Positions 45,831 to 58,232 of a stretch of DNA of 64,000 nucleotides are shown here, piece by piece (within the stretch, counting starts at the first letter, position 1; each line of letters starts with the position of its first letter). The stretch spans positions 2,395,066 through 2,459,065 of the forward strand of contig OX463781.1 of the NCBI GenBank assembly GCA_949825025.1, given 5' to 3'. The DNA comes from Siphlonurus alternatus (lineage: Eukaryota > Arthropoda > Insecta > Ephemeroptera > Siphlonuridae). A model generated the notes under the pieces. It saw only the letters and a program-made list of their open reading frames with translations, was not told the origin of the DNA and did no database searches. A program made the position numbers and the translations under genes.

Positions 45831-47309
45831 CGCAATAAAGTTGTTTGAAGACTTTTGGTAGCAATGATATAAAATATAATTATGCTAATGCAAGGTTATT
45901 GGGGTACAAAATATTTGTTGCATGGATATATCATCGCAAATATAATTATATTCTCTTAAGTGTATTAACTGGAAGGAGTGTTACTTTATTATTTTTTTTT
46001 AATTTATGAACTGTTTAACTGTTTGATTAGTTATTTAATAAAAGTAACAATTTGAAAAAATATATTTTAAGATTTGCCAATTGCAATTACCAAAATGATG
46101 AACCTTCTATTCATTTTGTAATTAAAATAAAAAAAAAAAAATCCCTTTTTGAAGAAAATTGTATGATATATTTAAAATTTCATATATTTTTAACAAACTA
46201 AACTATTTTGTAACAATTAAAATCTATTTTCAGACAAAACTGACCTATAAGCAGATGTGGTTTTGGACACTGTTGCCAACTGCGACGTAACTGCCTCCAT
46301 AAATATGAAAATAAATGTGAATCATCATTTCAATGCGACCAAAACGATTTCTGTACTATTTTACAACCTTACCAATATTCGTGCTATGTAAGTTTGTTGA
46401 CGGCTGCAATTGACTTCTTCTTTTTTTGTTTATTGTTCAATTGAGACAAGCAGGGACTCTTGATAGACAAGGGTGACACAAAGCCAATAAGAGCCAAAAA
46501 TTAGAGAGCAGTTTTGACCTACACGAAGCTGCTAAATTCTTGCGGCCATACCCAGGAGCTCATGTAAGGCACGATGATTTGTCATTTGTTTTTTCTAAGC
46601 ATACGGGTTTGGCCACCAGAGAGCAGCAGCTCCATGAATTAGCAAACTGCATTTTCATCCCTGGAAACTAGGGAGGTAGCAGATTTCTATCCCTTTCTTA
46701 TTCTAGAAAATCTGGAGACCATAAATGATTAAATGGGTGGTACTTGGGGGTAATTGACAAGTATGGTCTTGGTTGCCATCATTTTAACTTTTATTAAGTC
46801 TTTAATTTTTACTTGAGCCCTTTATGGGGTCTAGTTGTTTCGTTTTTTTTTTAACTGTTCTTTTTCAGCATATTTTCTTACAATTCCGTGTTAAATAGTA
46901 GCATGACTATGATGTTTTTGCTTTCTTCATTATATTTTTTATGGTAAAAAAGGTTTTTAAAAAATGTTAGGAATACATTTCTCGCAGTGCATGCTCTCTT
47001 ATTATATAATCCAAATTTTCATGCAAGTACTTTTTAAATAATATTTATATATGAACTCTGATTTCAGTATAGCGATGAAACACCTCTGTTGTATAACGAC
47101 ACTATAATCGGAATGGAGTCCTGGGCAGAAGGAATGTGCAACTGGCCCAACAATGCTCCCATTGGTCAAACTGATACCCAGGTTTCTCCTTATGTTCAGT
47201 GGATAACCGCAAACATTATCTACTGATAATAATGTCTACTGAGCTTCAATGAACAGAAAATGTTTGTTAACAATCATAATTATTTTCTGTCTGTAACAAA
47301 TAAATAAAT

Positions 47310-48186
47310 ATTACCAACAATTTTGGTTTTATTATATTATATTATCAACAATTATTTTAATTTTGAAACATATCTTTAATGTCTAAAATAAACCACAAAA
47401 AAAATTGGACGTTTCTACCAGATTCCAGAATGACTAAACCACATTACGTAGGCTTAATATTACCTCAGTTTATTAATAATACAATCATTAAGAATTATAT
47501 TTTTAAATTTGTTTTGTAAAATATAACGAGGGCTAAAAAATTTCAATCCTTCAATACAAATTTGAGGTCAATTATCTATTATATTTAAAAGTCAAAATAT
47601 GTTTTTCTGAATATTTAAATTAATTTAAAAAATCACAAGAAATATCATACAATTTTTGAAATTTTCACTTTATACTATAGCCATGGTGAAAGTACAAAAA
47701 TGATCATTAATTTAATTTCATTAATTTCTAATGCTAGCTTAAGTAAGGACCGTCAAAAAATATTGAAAACGAATGGTAAAAATATATATTAAATTTCCTT
47801 CGGTTTTACATACAAAACAAATTTGACATAATCTTGAGTGCAATTTTTTAAATATATTTTCATAATTAAAAAAATTTATTTTTACTTGAATTGTAGTCTT
47901 ATCAAAAGAAAACAGAATTCACACTTCTTTAGTTTCTGGGTTGTATAATAATAAACGTAAGAATATTAACGAAAAGTACACTAAATATCAGCCACTGAAT
48001 TGCAATTTATAGTTAGTAACTAAGAATATACAAGTCTTATGCAAGCCCTATTGAAATTAAAAAAAGTCAGATAAAAAAGTCAGATAAGTCAATGCCTTAG
48101 AAACTGAACTGAAAACAAAAAATATTTAAAATATTAATGCGAAATGCAAAATTCATGAGACTTTTCTGTCTTATTTAAGAATAGAA

Positions 48187-48256
<70 letters not shown>

Positions 48257-49340
48257 GTGATTTATTATATATAAGATAAAATCTACTTGATGAACATTGA
48301 TGGTATTTGAAATAAAATTAATTATAAACCCATAATTCTTTTCGGAATAAATTGACGTCACGGACCTTTTTCTTTGTCCTCCATTATAACAATACGTCGT
48401 GTAACGTCATTGACATTCCTAGATGAATTTTAGTTTATCGGGTGAGATTCACGAAGCTAGCCAGGTTTCTAGCCACGGGTAGCTTAACCAAGTTCAGCTA
48501 GTTGTTTTAACATGTAAAATAGGTATAGTATCACCCACCACAAATATTGCATGTCGACCAGGTACAACTTGTGAAACAAAATAATCAGTTAAAATAATGA
48601 CACTATTTTTTTGCTTTAGGTATTTTATTGTTGTAATATACATTTATTATTTCCATGATAATGTATTTTAACATGTTGAATAACAGCAACAAACGGTCAA
48701 GAGAATATTGTCAGATGTTTGACTAATTGTTATGATTTTTATATTGTTGTCCTGACAGGAAATAATTGTAAAGAATCTTAGGGAGTGTTTGCGTGGAGGG
48801 TGTGTCACTTTGACTACCCCGCAAAGTGTAATTCGAATGCTTCAATGTTCCTTATAAAATATTCCAAATATTCTATGAATCTTTAAATATATATTTTTCA
48901 GGTCTTCGTTTGTATTTATTATGTATTAATTCTTATTGTTGACGAAGAATTTTAATTTCTGTTTTGAAATATCTGATATATTAAGTTATGAAGTTATTTA
49001 GTTTGGTGTATGAACACCTCATGTGAATAGGGTCATACATGACACTTTATAATTATTTTACTTTTTTCTTTTTTTATTCATTAAAAAAAAAATATAATAT
49101 TATTAATAAAAGTTACATAATTTAATATTTTATATAAAAATATTATACAGTGAGAAATTGAGTCGAATGATAAATAAAATAAAAACGAACTTTAAAATTT
49201 ATACATATTTACAATAATTTATTATAACATTTGCATATAAAAAATTAAATTAATAATTATTCTTCTTCAAAAATTGATAGACAATTTTATGTAGTGTATA
49301 TTTGTGTTCTATTGAATGATTATTAAAAACATTGAATTTA
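47310..49340. other. AT-rich DNA between the two SPH 3' ends
   Basis: No gene or element is recognised apart from the (AT)n at 48188-48253. Confidence 0.6.
48188..48253. repeat. (AT)n microsatellite
   Basis: About 65 bp of alternating AT. Confidence 0.95.
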
Positions 49341-49356
49341 AATTCATACTCATAAC

Positions 49357-50028
49357 TAGAGACCGCCGGATTTTTAAGCTGTAGAAACCTTATTTTAAGC
49401 GCTTAATTAAGCTCTAATAATTATGCAAATTAAGCTGCATTAAGCTGTTAAAAGTTAATTAAGCCTGATACGGCTTTTTGGTTTTTGTTGCATAATGGCA
49501 AAGATAATACATAAGATAATAGATAATTTTATGCTTAAAATATTTATTTACGATAGAATTTACGTACATTTTGTAAATACCTAAATTATTGTCACGTAAC
49601 AGCAATTACGCACGGTGATTGGTTAAAAATGGGATAATTTACGCACAAAAGTTGAAAATTGGTGATCGTGACTGCACCATAGTAACTAGAGCCACCGGAG
49701 CCACCATGAGAAGAAAAGTCGCGGCATTATACAACATTTTTTTTTTACCAAATACATTACGTTCTCACTATATCAAAATTGACCTTGTTTTAGTGCATTT
49801 TGTGAAAATAGTGCATTTTAAGCCGAAAAAAGTGGTTTTAAGCCTTAAAAAATACATTTAAACCCTCATCTATTTGGTTTAAGCTGTAACCCCTAAATTA
49901 AGTTTTTTTAAGCTGTAAAAAATATGCTATTTTTGGCCATAAATAAGCATGATTCGTGGACATCTTTCATTAGTTTTGTTGTGCTATTAATTTCTAAAAA
50001 TCGTTACAGCTTAAAAATCCAGTCCCTA
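49357..50028. mobile_element. Non-autonomous hAT-like element with 8-bp target duplication
   Basis: Ends TAGAGACCGCCGGATTTTTA and, inverted, TAGGGACTGGATTTTTAAGC. Both sides carry CTCATAAC (49349-49356 and 50029-50036). The interior is rich in TTAAGC. The 80-codon frame at 49619-49861 is not a transposase. It sits about 35 bp beyond the SPH stop codon. Confidence 0.85.
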
Positions 50029-50070
50029 CTCATAACTTTAGCTAGGTGTTATGTAATTTTTTTTAATTGA

Positions 50071-53000
50071 TTAAACCATGTTGTCGTTAATCCATTTTAA
50101 GTAAGGTACAACTTGAGTTTGAGTATCTGCTTTTACAACACAGCCGCCAACGCTCGAGATTCCGATCACTTTATCAGAGATGAATAGTCCAATTCCATTA
50201 TCTTTCTGCACAAGAAAACAAAATAGAATTATAAGTAATATTTTAAATGTGCTTTTTCCGTCATCGGTATACGTATCATAAAAATCCAAGTATAAACGTC
50301 GGAAAGAAAAGAGGGAACTCGGTCAGGAGCTGATGAACCTTCCCATATATGATAAGAGCATCATATCGAATTTGGGAAGGTCAGGTTCAACTCCTTGGCG
50401 AGTTCACTTTTTTCTTTCAAACTTTTACTCTTGGATTTGTATGATACGTATGATATCGATGACGGAAAAAGCACATTTGAAATCATCACGGCTGCATTTT
50501 TGGGGTGAAAAATTTCTATTGTGTTAAGCTTGGTGAAAAAATTAATAATTATTTAATAATATAATATTAACGATAATTCCCTGCCATTAAAAAAAGAAAA
50601 CTTTACAATAGTATAAATATATTTGCACCTTCCATGCATTTAAAAAATTATATATGTTATATTCACCTAGCATTACCAAGATATTTTTTTTGTCACACGC
50701 GGGGGGGGTTGGAGGTTGAAACAACCCGCTAATTAAATCACATGTTAAAATAAAAGTTTAAGTGTTTTCCTCACCAATTGCTAACTAAGGATTAAGAATT
50801 TTTTAGATTTTTTTTTTTTTTCCATTTTAAAATATTTACGGGGTCAGAATTCCCCCCCTTTCCCACTTGGTAATTTTAGGGTTAATTGATTTTGTTTAAT
50901 TTATTATATTATACAATGAACACTTACCGAACCACACGCAAAATTTGCAAACGACATGTCCACTGTAGTGCAGAAATCCATCAATGAGTTAAATTCTCGA
51001 TAATCAGTTATACCAGAAATTTTTGAACATGCCGTAGCAGGTACAAGATTGGTCGATGTTTTAACCTGGGATTGCTTGAAAAAGAAATAAAAATATCATT
51101 GTATTAATATAACAAAAAAAAATTTATTTTTCGAGAATACAGTAACAAGGAAAATATTTATAATATTAATCATAAATAATATACATGATATATTTACATA
51201 ATATATTCTACATATTATAGTATCAAAAATGGGGAGATTTTTTTTTTTTTTGTTAACAATTTCATTATTTTCTAGTGCTTTTTTGACACTGCTAGAATTT
51301 TCTGCAATTAAATAAATCAATCAATATAATAACAAATTGCAGTTCCAATTATATGTACGTGGATGCTCTCCCTTAAATATACCGAGAAATTAAATAAAAA
51401 AAAAAGGCAACTAAAGAGCATTGTATACGTAATAGACGGTACGAAGTTTTTCTTGCATCTTATCATGATAAAACTTGGTCTGTGTAATTATTTATCAAAA
51501 ATGCGCATTAACCTACACCTGGCTTGGTTTAGAGACGTCTAAGAAGGCCCTGTTTGGCCTATCTAGCTACTTCTAAAGAAAATGTAACATTCTGATAAGA
51601 AGGAGGTGAGGTTGAAATTTTACTGCACAGTCACTGTCAAATAGATTAAAACAAAAATGATTATTATGGCACCAAGTTTATGTTCACTATAACTTGTTGC
51701 TTATCACATAATATAGGGCCGGTCTGCGTAGTAGCCAGACTTCTTTAGTTACACCTAGGGGCAAAGCCGTGTTATACTTGTCTTCCCTGTTTCCTAGAGT
51801 TGTAAAGGCATACAATGCATTACCTGAAGCTGTAAGATTTCCTCTGCCTGTCTGATTCTATCCTGTGATATTGTCTTATACGTTTTATGTATTAATTTTT
51901 ATGTGTTTAATATTTATTTTATCTATATATATATATAAAAGTTTTGACGATGCAGTTTTTCTGATGTGTGGTGAATGTTCGCTCTATGTAACTAGGCTCC
52001 TTAGCCTTTAATATTCACTAATTTGGGTTATTATGTTGTTGCTATTATTTATTTTTTTTTCCTTATTCCCTACAATGTAATTTATCCCAAATAACAAATA
52101 TTATTATTAATAATATATAATTCCCACACTCACAAATTGAGCAACCCGATTTGAAATAAATATAATTTTTTTATTTAATATTAAGCTCCTCTCCTCTCAT
52201 CCAATTTCTTCTTATTTTGAAGTATTTTGAAGTATTTTAGAGGGAAAAAGAGGCATATGATAATACAATTAAATTAATGATTAACTTCATCCAGTGCAAA
52301 CCACGGTGGCCTTCATTTTTTTTTTTTTTTTTTTTTTTGCATAAAATGTTAGAAATATTGTCTTCATTTCATTTTTAACTTAAGCGAAGAGGATAAAGAT
52401 GTGTTTAAAGGTAAAAAAATATTAGATTTAGATGTGTAAAGGGCGAGTTGAAGATGTAGTTTTTCAATTAGAGGATTATCGTTCAGAGAGTGGACATTCT
52501 GAGAAAACTGTGATCAGCTAGAAGTAAGGAATTGAAACTTTGTATCTTGACAACAAAGGACCATTGTTGTTTTATTTTATTTGTGTTTGACTATACTTAC
52601 CCCTTCAGGAGTACTCCATCCAACAATCGATAATGAAGAAGATTCATCGAAAATATCATTCACGGAAGGAAGAATCGCATACTTGCTCACCAAGAATCCT
52701 GGACACACCTAGTCAAGAAAAAAAATATGTCAAATATTTTATGTAAATAGAGAATCGACTTAAAAAAATTCTGCTGAAGAAATGGATTGAGGGTGCAAAA
52801 TTATGCTACTCTAATTTGTTTTTCAAAATTTGTAGAGTCCCGAAAGTACAGAGAGAGTGTTGCCTCTCTTTTAAAAAGGGACATGAGACAAAATCATGAA
52901 TACATAAAAAGTTTATGTAAGAGCTAAGAGCTTACAGCTCACTGCGGTATAATGGGTAGAGGTTAAGGTAGAGAAAGAATGGTGGCCATGATGGCCTGTT

Positions 53001-56000
53001 AATCGTCCCTTATTCGTCCCAGCATTCACTGAAGTGAGACTGAGGGAACCGAGGAAAACTTGTTAGGACAGACACCTCTATACTTTTTATGAATCGACCA
53101 AAGCGATGTCCAAAGCCTGGGAAAATACACACAATTGCATCACTGCACTGGGTGGAAAGCGAGATGAATTAACACCAGCGAGGGAGCAAAGTAATTTTTA
53201 CTTGAAATGGTAACCCATCCAAGTACTAACCACGTTTGCCGTTGACTTTAGTGATAAAACGAGAACAGGTCAATGCACTACGCGGTTCTTGATTTCTTTT
53301 TAAACTCTTTCAAACGCTAAGAACTGAAACCAAGACAACCTAACCTTTATCAGTGCAAGATCATTAACAATAGTGCCACTATCAAAGTCGGGATGCTTCA
53401 AAGCTTTGGTAACTTTGTGTTGTACTCCGTTGGAAGTATTAGATACGTCAATAGTATTAGAGACGATTAGCAACAGTGCAGAAATGTCAGAACCCCTGAA
53501 ACATTTTTGATAACACCGTAAAGGTGGATTTTCATGAGCAACAACGGCGATGCGGTGCGATTTGACGTAAAAGCTGCATGTGAAATCCTATGGGGCGGCG
53601 AATTCATCGGTATTCGCGTTAATTACGATGCTCTTTTTCTTTTAATTGCCCAATATGGCCGCACATAGATGTTACAGCAAGTGCTCTTTATTCGCGTCGC
53701 AGGCTGGAAATCACCCATGAAAATCCACCCAAGGTTGGCTTTATACAGGTTAAGCCTCCGATTTGACCAATGTTAACGGGCTTAGCCAATCAGATTCAAG
53801 TATTCCAGGACCCATCGTGCCGCGAAACTTTGAATGCGCCCATGATGCAATGCTATTTTTGAATTTTCGCGGTGCAATGTGTCCTGGAATTAGTGGGAAA
53901 ATGACGCACGAAATACGCACGTGGCTTAACCTGTATAAAGCCAACCCTGAATCCACCTTAACACCGCTGGACTACGTTGTTGTCGCAATTAGGGCTGTAA
54001 ATTTTAACCGGTTGATTAACCGTCCGGTTAAAACCCCACGGTTAATCGTTTTCATAAAACACTGTTACTCGAGGTTACGGTTAATTTAACCATTTAACTG
54101 AACTTCGATTAAAATTGAAAATTAACCGATGGTCAATTTTATCCGTTTCTAGCCGTGTCATAATTTTAAGCACTTTAAACCGCAGTTTATTCTTTTTATT
54201 AATTTTTAAAAATGCAAAAAAAAAAATTGACAAGTGAACTGTGAGTAAATTTTCACAGTTAGGTTAAAATATAATTGCACTGATTGCTAAATAATCACAT
54301 ACAATTTGTTTTTAGTAAGGTAATTCAGTCTATTTGCAGAAAATAATTTTATAATAACTATTTCGGCATGAATATATTTTTCTTTTTTTAATTTTTAAAA
54401 TAATTAATACATAAGGTGAACGATTTTGCATACCGCATCAGATTAGATTGTTAGAAATTAACTTTCAAAAACTCTTTTATGTCTTTATTTTCTTTTTTAT
54501 TATTATATTGAAACTTGAAGGAAAAAGAATATTCTATATTCAGTTATGTATGCAATATGGTATTTGTATTAAATCTATCTTAATTTAACGTGATAATTGT
54601 CAAAAAAAATACCAATGGTGCAGAAAATAACCGTTTTAGTTAAATTAACCGATCAAATAAATTCAAATAATTAACCAATCGAATAAAATTAACCGATAAA
54701 GATTAGACTCTTTTTTTTAATCGATCAAACATTTACAGAATTCTGGGCGGTTTTTAATCGAACTTCGGTTTGATTAAAAACCATTTAAAAGTTGACGGTC
54801 ACCGGTAAAACATTTTTCTCGGTTATTTACAGCCCTTTTCACAATCAGGCATGTGTAGTGTACTTAGGACCTTTTGCACTCAGTAGATGTGCACTTAACA
54901 CTCTCCCGCAGCCACAAATTGTGCTCATGCACTGTTTGAAGATATGCAAGTATACACATTTGTTGCACATTTGCACCCGTTGAGCTGTGTTTCCTAATTA
55001 ATATTTACTTAAAAGTAGCATTACTATAACAAAGAATTAAAAACAAAATAACATATATGTAAAACAATTAAAAAAATTACAACGATTATCAGATAATTAC
55101 ATAATCCAAAAATGTATAACATTAATAATTATTGATAATTTATATTTAGAACAATTTCACAAATCAGACATTATATTACTTTAAAATTCTTTTACAGAAT
55201 ATATTTTCTTTGTTTAATGAAATATTTATAAGTTTTCTGTTAAAGAGTTTTGGAGAAAATTAAATGTCAGTGTTGTCAACTATACCAATCGTTTTATAAA
55301 TAATAGAAATTTCATGCCTCTCATTGATTTTCATATTTTGTAATATATACATATTATTATATAAAAAGATATTTTACTATCCATATTACTCACATTTTTT
55401 CAATGTAATCTACAGTACTTGCAGTGCAGAGCACGTAGTATTTACTTATGATCACTCCTTGACCAAGTAATTCTCTGTAATTAGGTGATGATATATCGAA
55501 AATAGGAACCTAAAATAAATAAAATAATTTTCTACAATTTCTTACACACAATACATAATATATAGACATACATACACAATTAATTTTATGTAGTATGCAC
55601 ATACTATATTTGCATTAAGATGGAATGTATTAAATAATATATTAGTGGGATATGCAAAAAAAAAAAAAAAAAGGCTTGTTGAAAAATTACGTCTTCAACT
55701 CATCTTTTACACGTCTGAACCTAATCTTTTTAATTGTGAAACACATCTTATTTCCTCTTCGCTCAAAAAGTGAGGATGAACTAAAAACACAATATTTCTA
55801 ACATTTTATGTTCAAGATGAGGAAAAATACGTAATGTCGTCTTTTTCACAAATTTTTTCCTCTAAAATGATGCAGAATAAGAGAATATGAATGCATTTAA
55901 ATAATATTATGTATGCAATCATATTAGTGTGTAAGATGTACTTACAGCGTAAGGGTAGGCTCCCACATCAGTCACAATAATATCACCAAACAATCGAGGT

Positions 56001-58232
56001 GCACCAAACTTTTCTTTAGCTGAGCCATTGGAACCAATTCTCAGGGCTGACACTGAAAGTAGAAAATGTTTTCAAAGAAGGGAAATACTTTACTTTTAAA
56101 TGTTTAAAATTTCAAAACCTCTACATAAAAGTGTACCAAAATGAATATTTTTTTTGGATATTCGGGTACTTATGAATTATATTGTTTATCCCAGTGGGTC
56201 AATATTATCGTACGATTTCTAATTAATTTGCAATGTAGTATCGATCTCAATTTTTTTATTGCAAAAATGGATAGAAGGTGCAAAGTTATGCTACCCTGAT
56301 TGTTTCTGATTTGTTCCGGACCTAGAAGTATTTTTAAAAAATGATTGAAATTATTTTTTGTGATATCACGAGGCACCGCTCCTTAAGAAAAAGATAGGAC
56401 TTGCCGCCGCGTGACGTCACAAAAAGAACTTTCAATATTTTTTAAAAAATACTTCTAGGTCCGTAAAAAAAAAAATGAAAAAAATCAGGGTAGCATAACT
56501 TTGCACTCTCTATCCATTTCTGTAATAAAAAAAATGAGCTCGATACTCCATTAAGTATTTAGATTGAAAAGTGAATCCAAAAACCATTGGTTGATTTAAT
56601 CCGGCGCGCGGCTGCAGCCAGCTGCTGATACGACAAGAATATCCAGTGAATCGGGGGAACCTTTTCCCGCCCCCTTCTTGTTGTATTAGCGGCTGCTACG
56701 GCCGCGCGCCGGATTAAATCAACCAATGGTTTATGGATTCACTTTTCAATCTAAATACTTCTTCATTATAAATGAATTAGACATCTTACAAAAATATTGA
56801 GCCACAGAGATACCAAAATTATTCATAGGTACCCGAATGTGCAAAAAAAAAATATATATATTCACTTTGGTATTACACCTTTAAATTTTTAAAGCGATAA
56901 CGTTACTCAGGAATGAACCTGCATGAAAATTTTATTGCAGAAATAAATAGAGGGTACCAAATTGTGATACTCTGATATTTTTTCACATTTTCTTTTTTTT
57001 AGTCCCAGAACTATAATTTTTAAATAATTATTGAAAGTGCAGCCACGCCCCCTGGAGACCCTATTCTTTTTATTAATGATTCAGGGGTGCCAACTTAACT
57101 TACAGAATTTTCAATAATTATTTAAAAATAGTTCCAGGATTAAAAAAAGAAAAAAAAATCTGAAAAAATTCAGAGTAGCATAATTTGGTTCTCTCTATTC
57201 ATTATTTCTGCAATATAAATTTTTCATGCAGGTAATCCATTGGACTTTTCTTACAGTTTTAATGACTTTACAATTATTTTGGTCATGATTATTGATTATA
57301 TATTATTATTAATAAATATACAATAAATTTTTTTTTATATTTTTAATATTAAAATAACAATTTAATTTCATAACTTCTAGTCAAGAATAGAATAAATAAC
57401 AAATGGGGTACTAACCAAAAAAAAAAGTTTCAAGTTTTTGTCAATATTTCAAAAGGCACGAGAATTTCATGAAGAACAAGCCCTATTACAGCATTCTTCG
57501 ACAATTTCCTGATTTTATATGAATTTTTAAAACCTCGCAAAAATGACCTAATAGCATTGAATGTTAAATGGGAAAATAAATCAGTTAACATTGCCAAATC
57601 CCATACTTAATATTGAAATGTAACTAAAACTTCATTTCCAAGGTTTTTAGGTGCTAGAATCACGATAATGAAGGTTTGAAATTCGTACTTCAATAACTTT
57701 TCATTTTAGCAATGTTAACTGATGCATTTTCCCATTTAAGATTCAATGCTATGACATCATCAAAAAAAGTTTTAAAAATCCATATAAAATCAGCAAATTG
57801 TCGTAGAATGCTCTAAGGGCTCGTTCTTCATAGAATTCACAGTACTTTTTACTAGAATTGCTAACTCAAATACCAGTCAGTACCCCATTAATTACTAAAA
57901 TTATATCATCCATCAATCGTCTGCAATAATAAAAACTATCTGCCTACCAAGATTTTGTTGCAATAATGAGCTGTCTGCTGTTTCAGGTGATCGCAATTAG
58001 GAGCTGTATATCGTTATAAAATAAAGCTCATAATTGCACTTATCTAAAGCAGCAGATAGCTCATTATTCTGGACGATAAATGTGCAAATATTTCTAAAAT
58101 TTCAGCCTAAATTTCCAGCACCTACTAATTTACAGAAATATAAAAAATGTCAATTATTTTTATATCAAAATTTCAGTACGTACCAGCAGAGACCACAAGG
58201 AGCAGCAACAATGCAAAGTTCTTTGCAGCCAT
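50071..58232 (-). CDS. Serine protease homolog (S1 fold, catalytically dead), complete
   Basis: Secreted non-catalytic trypsin-like protein; insect SPHs commonly act as cofactors in immunity, clotting or saliva, but the role here is unknown. Seven exons, 5' to 3': 58184-58232, 55946-56052, 55394-55509, 53345-53495, 52601-52708, 50928-51074, 50071-50205. All are GT-AG with matching phases, giving 270 aa. MAAKNFALLLLLVVSA is a signal peptide. The mature start region is RLFGDIIVTDVGAYPY. The His region reads YYVLCTASTVD (His replaced by Ser). The Asp region NDLALIK is kept. IVGWSTPEG follows. The Ser region reads CGSKDNGIGLF (Ser replaced by Asn). It ends VVPYLKWINDNMV. With His and Ser gone it cannot be a protease. 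No clip domain is seen. Exon 6 could start 9 nt later at a second acceptor. Confidence 0.92.
51720..52110 (+). mobile_element. Probable LINE 3' UTR relic
   Basis: Short broken frames (GRSA, GKAVLYLSSLFPRVVKAYNALPEAV-like in one frame) and a 3' region ending in CCCAAATAACAAATATTATT suggest a LINE tail. SPH intron 5. Low confidence. Confidence 0.4.
52920..53290 (-). mobile_element. 5S-rRNA-derived SINE, nearly full length
   Basis: On the minus strand it reads GGTTAGTACTTGGATGGGTT, then the shared body (CCCAGGCTTTGGACATCGCT, AGTGAATGCTGGGACGAATA) down to AGCTCTTA. SPH intron 4. Confidence 0.82.
53519..53733. mobile_element. MITE, family theta, copy 2
   Basis: AAAGGTGGATTTTCATGAGC on the left, CATGAAAATCCACCC on the right, core shared with 45605-45830. 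SPH intron 3. Confidence 0.78.
53734..53965. mobile_element. Palindromic MITE (AAGGTTGGCTTTATACAGGT)
   Basis: AGGTTGGCTTTATACAGGTT is mirrored by AACCTGTATAAAGCCAACC; AGTATTCCAGGACCCAT by ATGTGTCCTGGAATTA. It yields mirror-image ORFs on both strands, which are shadows. Confidence 0.85.
53994..54836. mobile_element. hAT-like MITE with AGGGCTGTAAAT ends
   Basis: AGGGCTGTAAATTTTAACCG on the left and CGGTTATTTACAGCCCT on the right. Interior rich in TTAACCG motifs. Target duplication not clear. SPH intron 3. Confidence 0.75.
56226..56553. mobile_element. Palindromic MITE, family alpha, copy 6
   Basis: TAGTATCGATCTCAATTTT and GGATAGAAGGTGCAAAGTTA are mirrored by ACTTTGCACTCTCTATCCAT and GAGCTCGATACTCCATTA; central CGTGACGTCACAAAAAG. 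SPH intron 1. Confidence 0.85.
56556..56760. mobile_element. CpG-rich palindromic element
   Basis: AGTATTTAGATTGAAAAGTG ... TTAATCCGGCGCGCGGC is mirrored by GCCGCGCGCCGGATTAA ... CACTTTTCAATCTAAATACT. Arms of about 85 bp, abutting the family alpha element. Confidence 0.85.
56915..57233. mobile_element. Palindromic MITE, family alpha, copy 7
   Basis: CCTGCATGAAAATTTTATTG is mirrored by ATAAATTTTTCATGCAGG; AGAGGGTACCAAATTGTGAT by CATAATTTGGTTCTCTCT. SPH intron 1. Confidence 0.78.
57402..57893. mobile_element. 490-bp palindromic MITE (AATGGGGTACT ends)
   Basis: AATGGGGTACTAACC / GTCAGTACCCCATT at the ends; TTGAATGTTAAATGGGAAAA mirrored by TTTTCCCATTTAAGATTCAA inside. SPH intron 1. Confidence 0.82.
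57908..58078. mobile_element. MITE, family epsilon, copy in SPH intron 1
   Basis: TCAATCGTCTGCAATAATAA, TTGCAATAATGAGCTGTCTG and CAGATAGCTCATTATTCTGG. It ends about 105 bp from the first SPH exon. Confidence 0.75.

Larger units (their letters stand above)
40842..47226 (+). pseudogene. Decayed serine protease homolog (S1 family), paralog of the gene at 50071-58232
   Basis: Seven exon remnants: 40842-40893 (signal peptide MIATKMIAAVFLLGLST), 41803-41921 (RIVNDTAVADMNKYPYM, the N-terminal activation region), 44054-44160 (NKYYALTSTVAYT), 44353-44496, 45179-45283 (VCPGFMVNNFALLPSLN), 46234-46387 (NDFCTILQPYQYSC) and 47068-47226 (PLLYNDTIIGMESWAEG ... SPYVQWI, TGA). Introns match the intact paralog in position. 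Lesions: TAG at 44099-44101, exon 4 out of phase with exon 3 plus an internal frameshift, and a frameshift with an early TAA in exon 6. Catalytic His and Ser were already absent, so it descends from a non-catalytic homolog. Splice sites look intact and exons 5 and 7 are open, so recent decay or assembly indels are both possible. AATAAA near 47299. Confidence 0.8.

Noticed and set aside
53750..54089. Paired ORFs with mirrored peptides
   Set aside because: They lie in a palindromic MITE inside an SPH intron.
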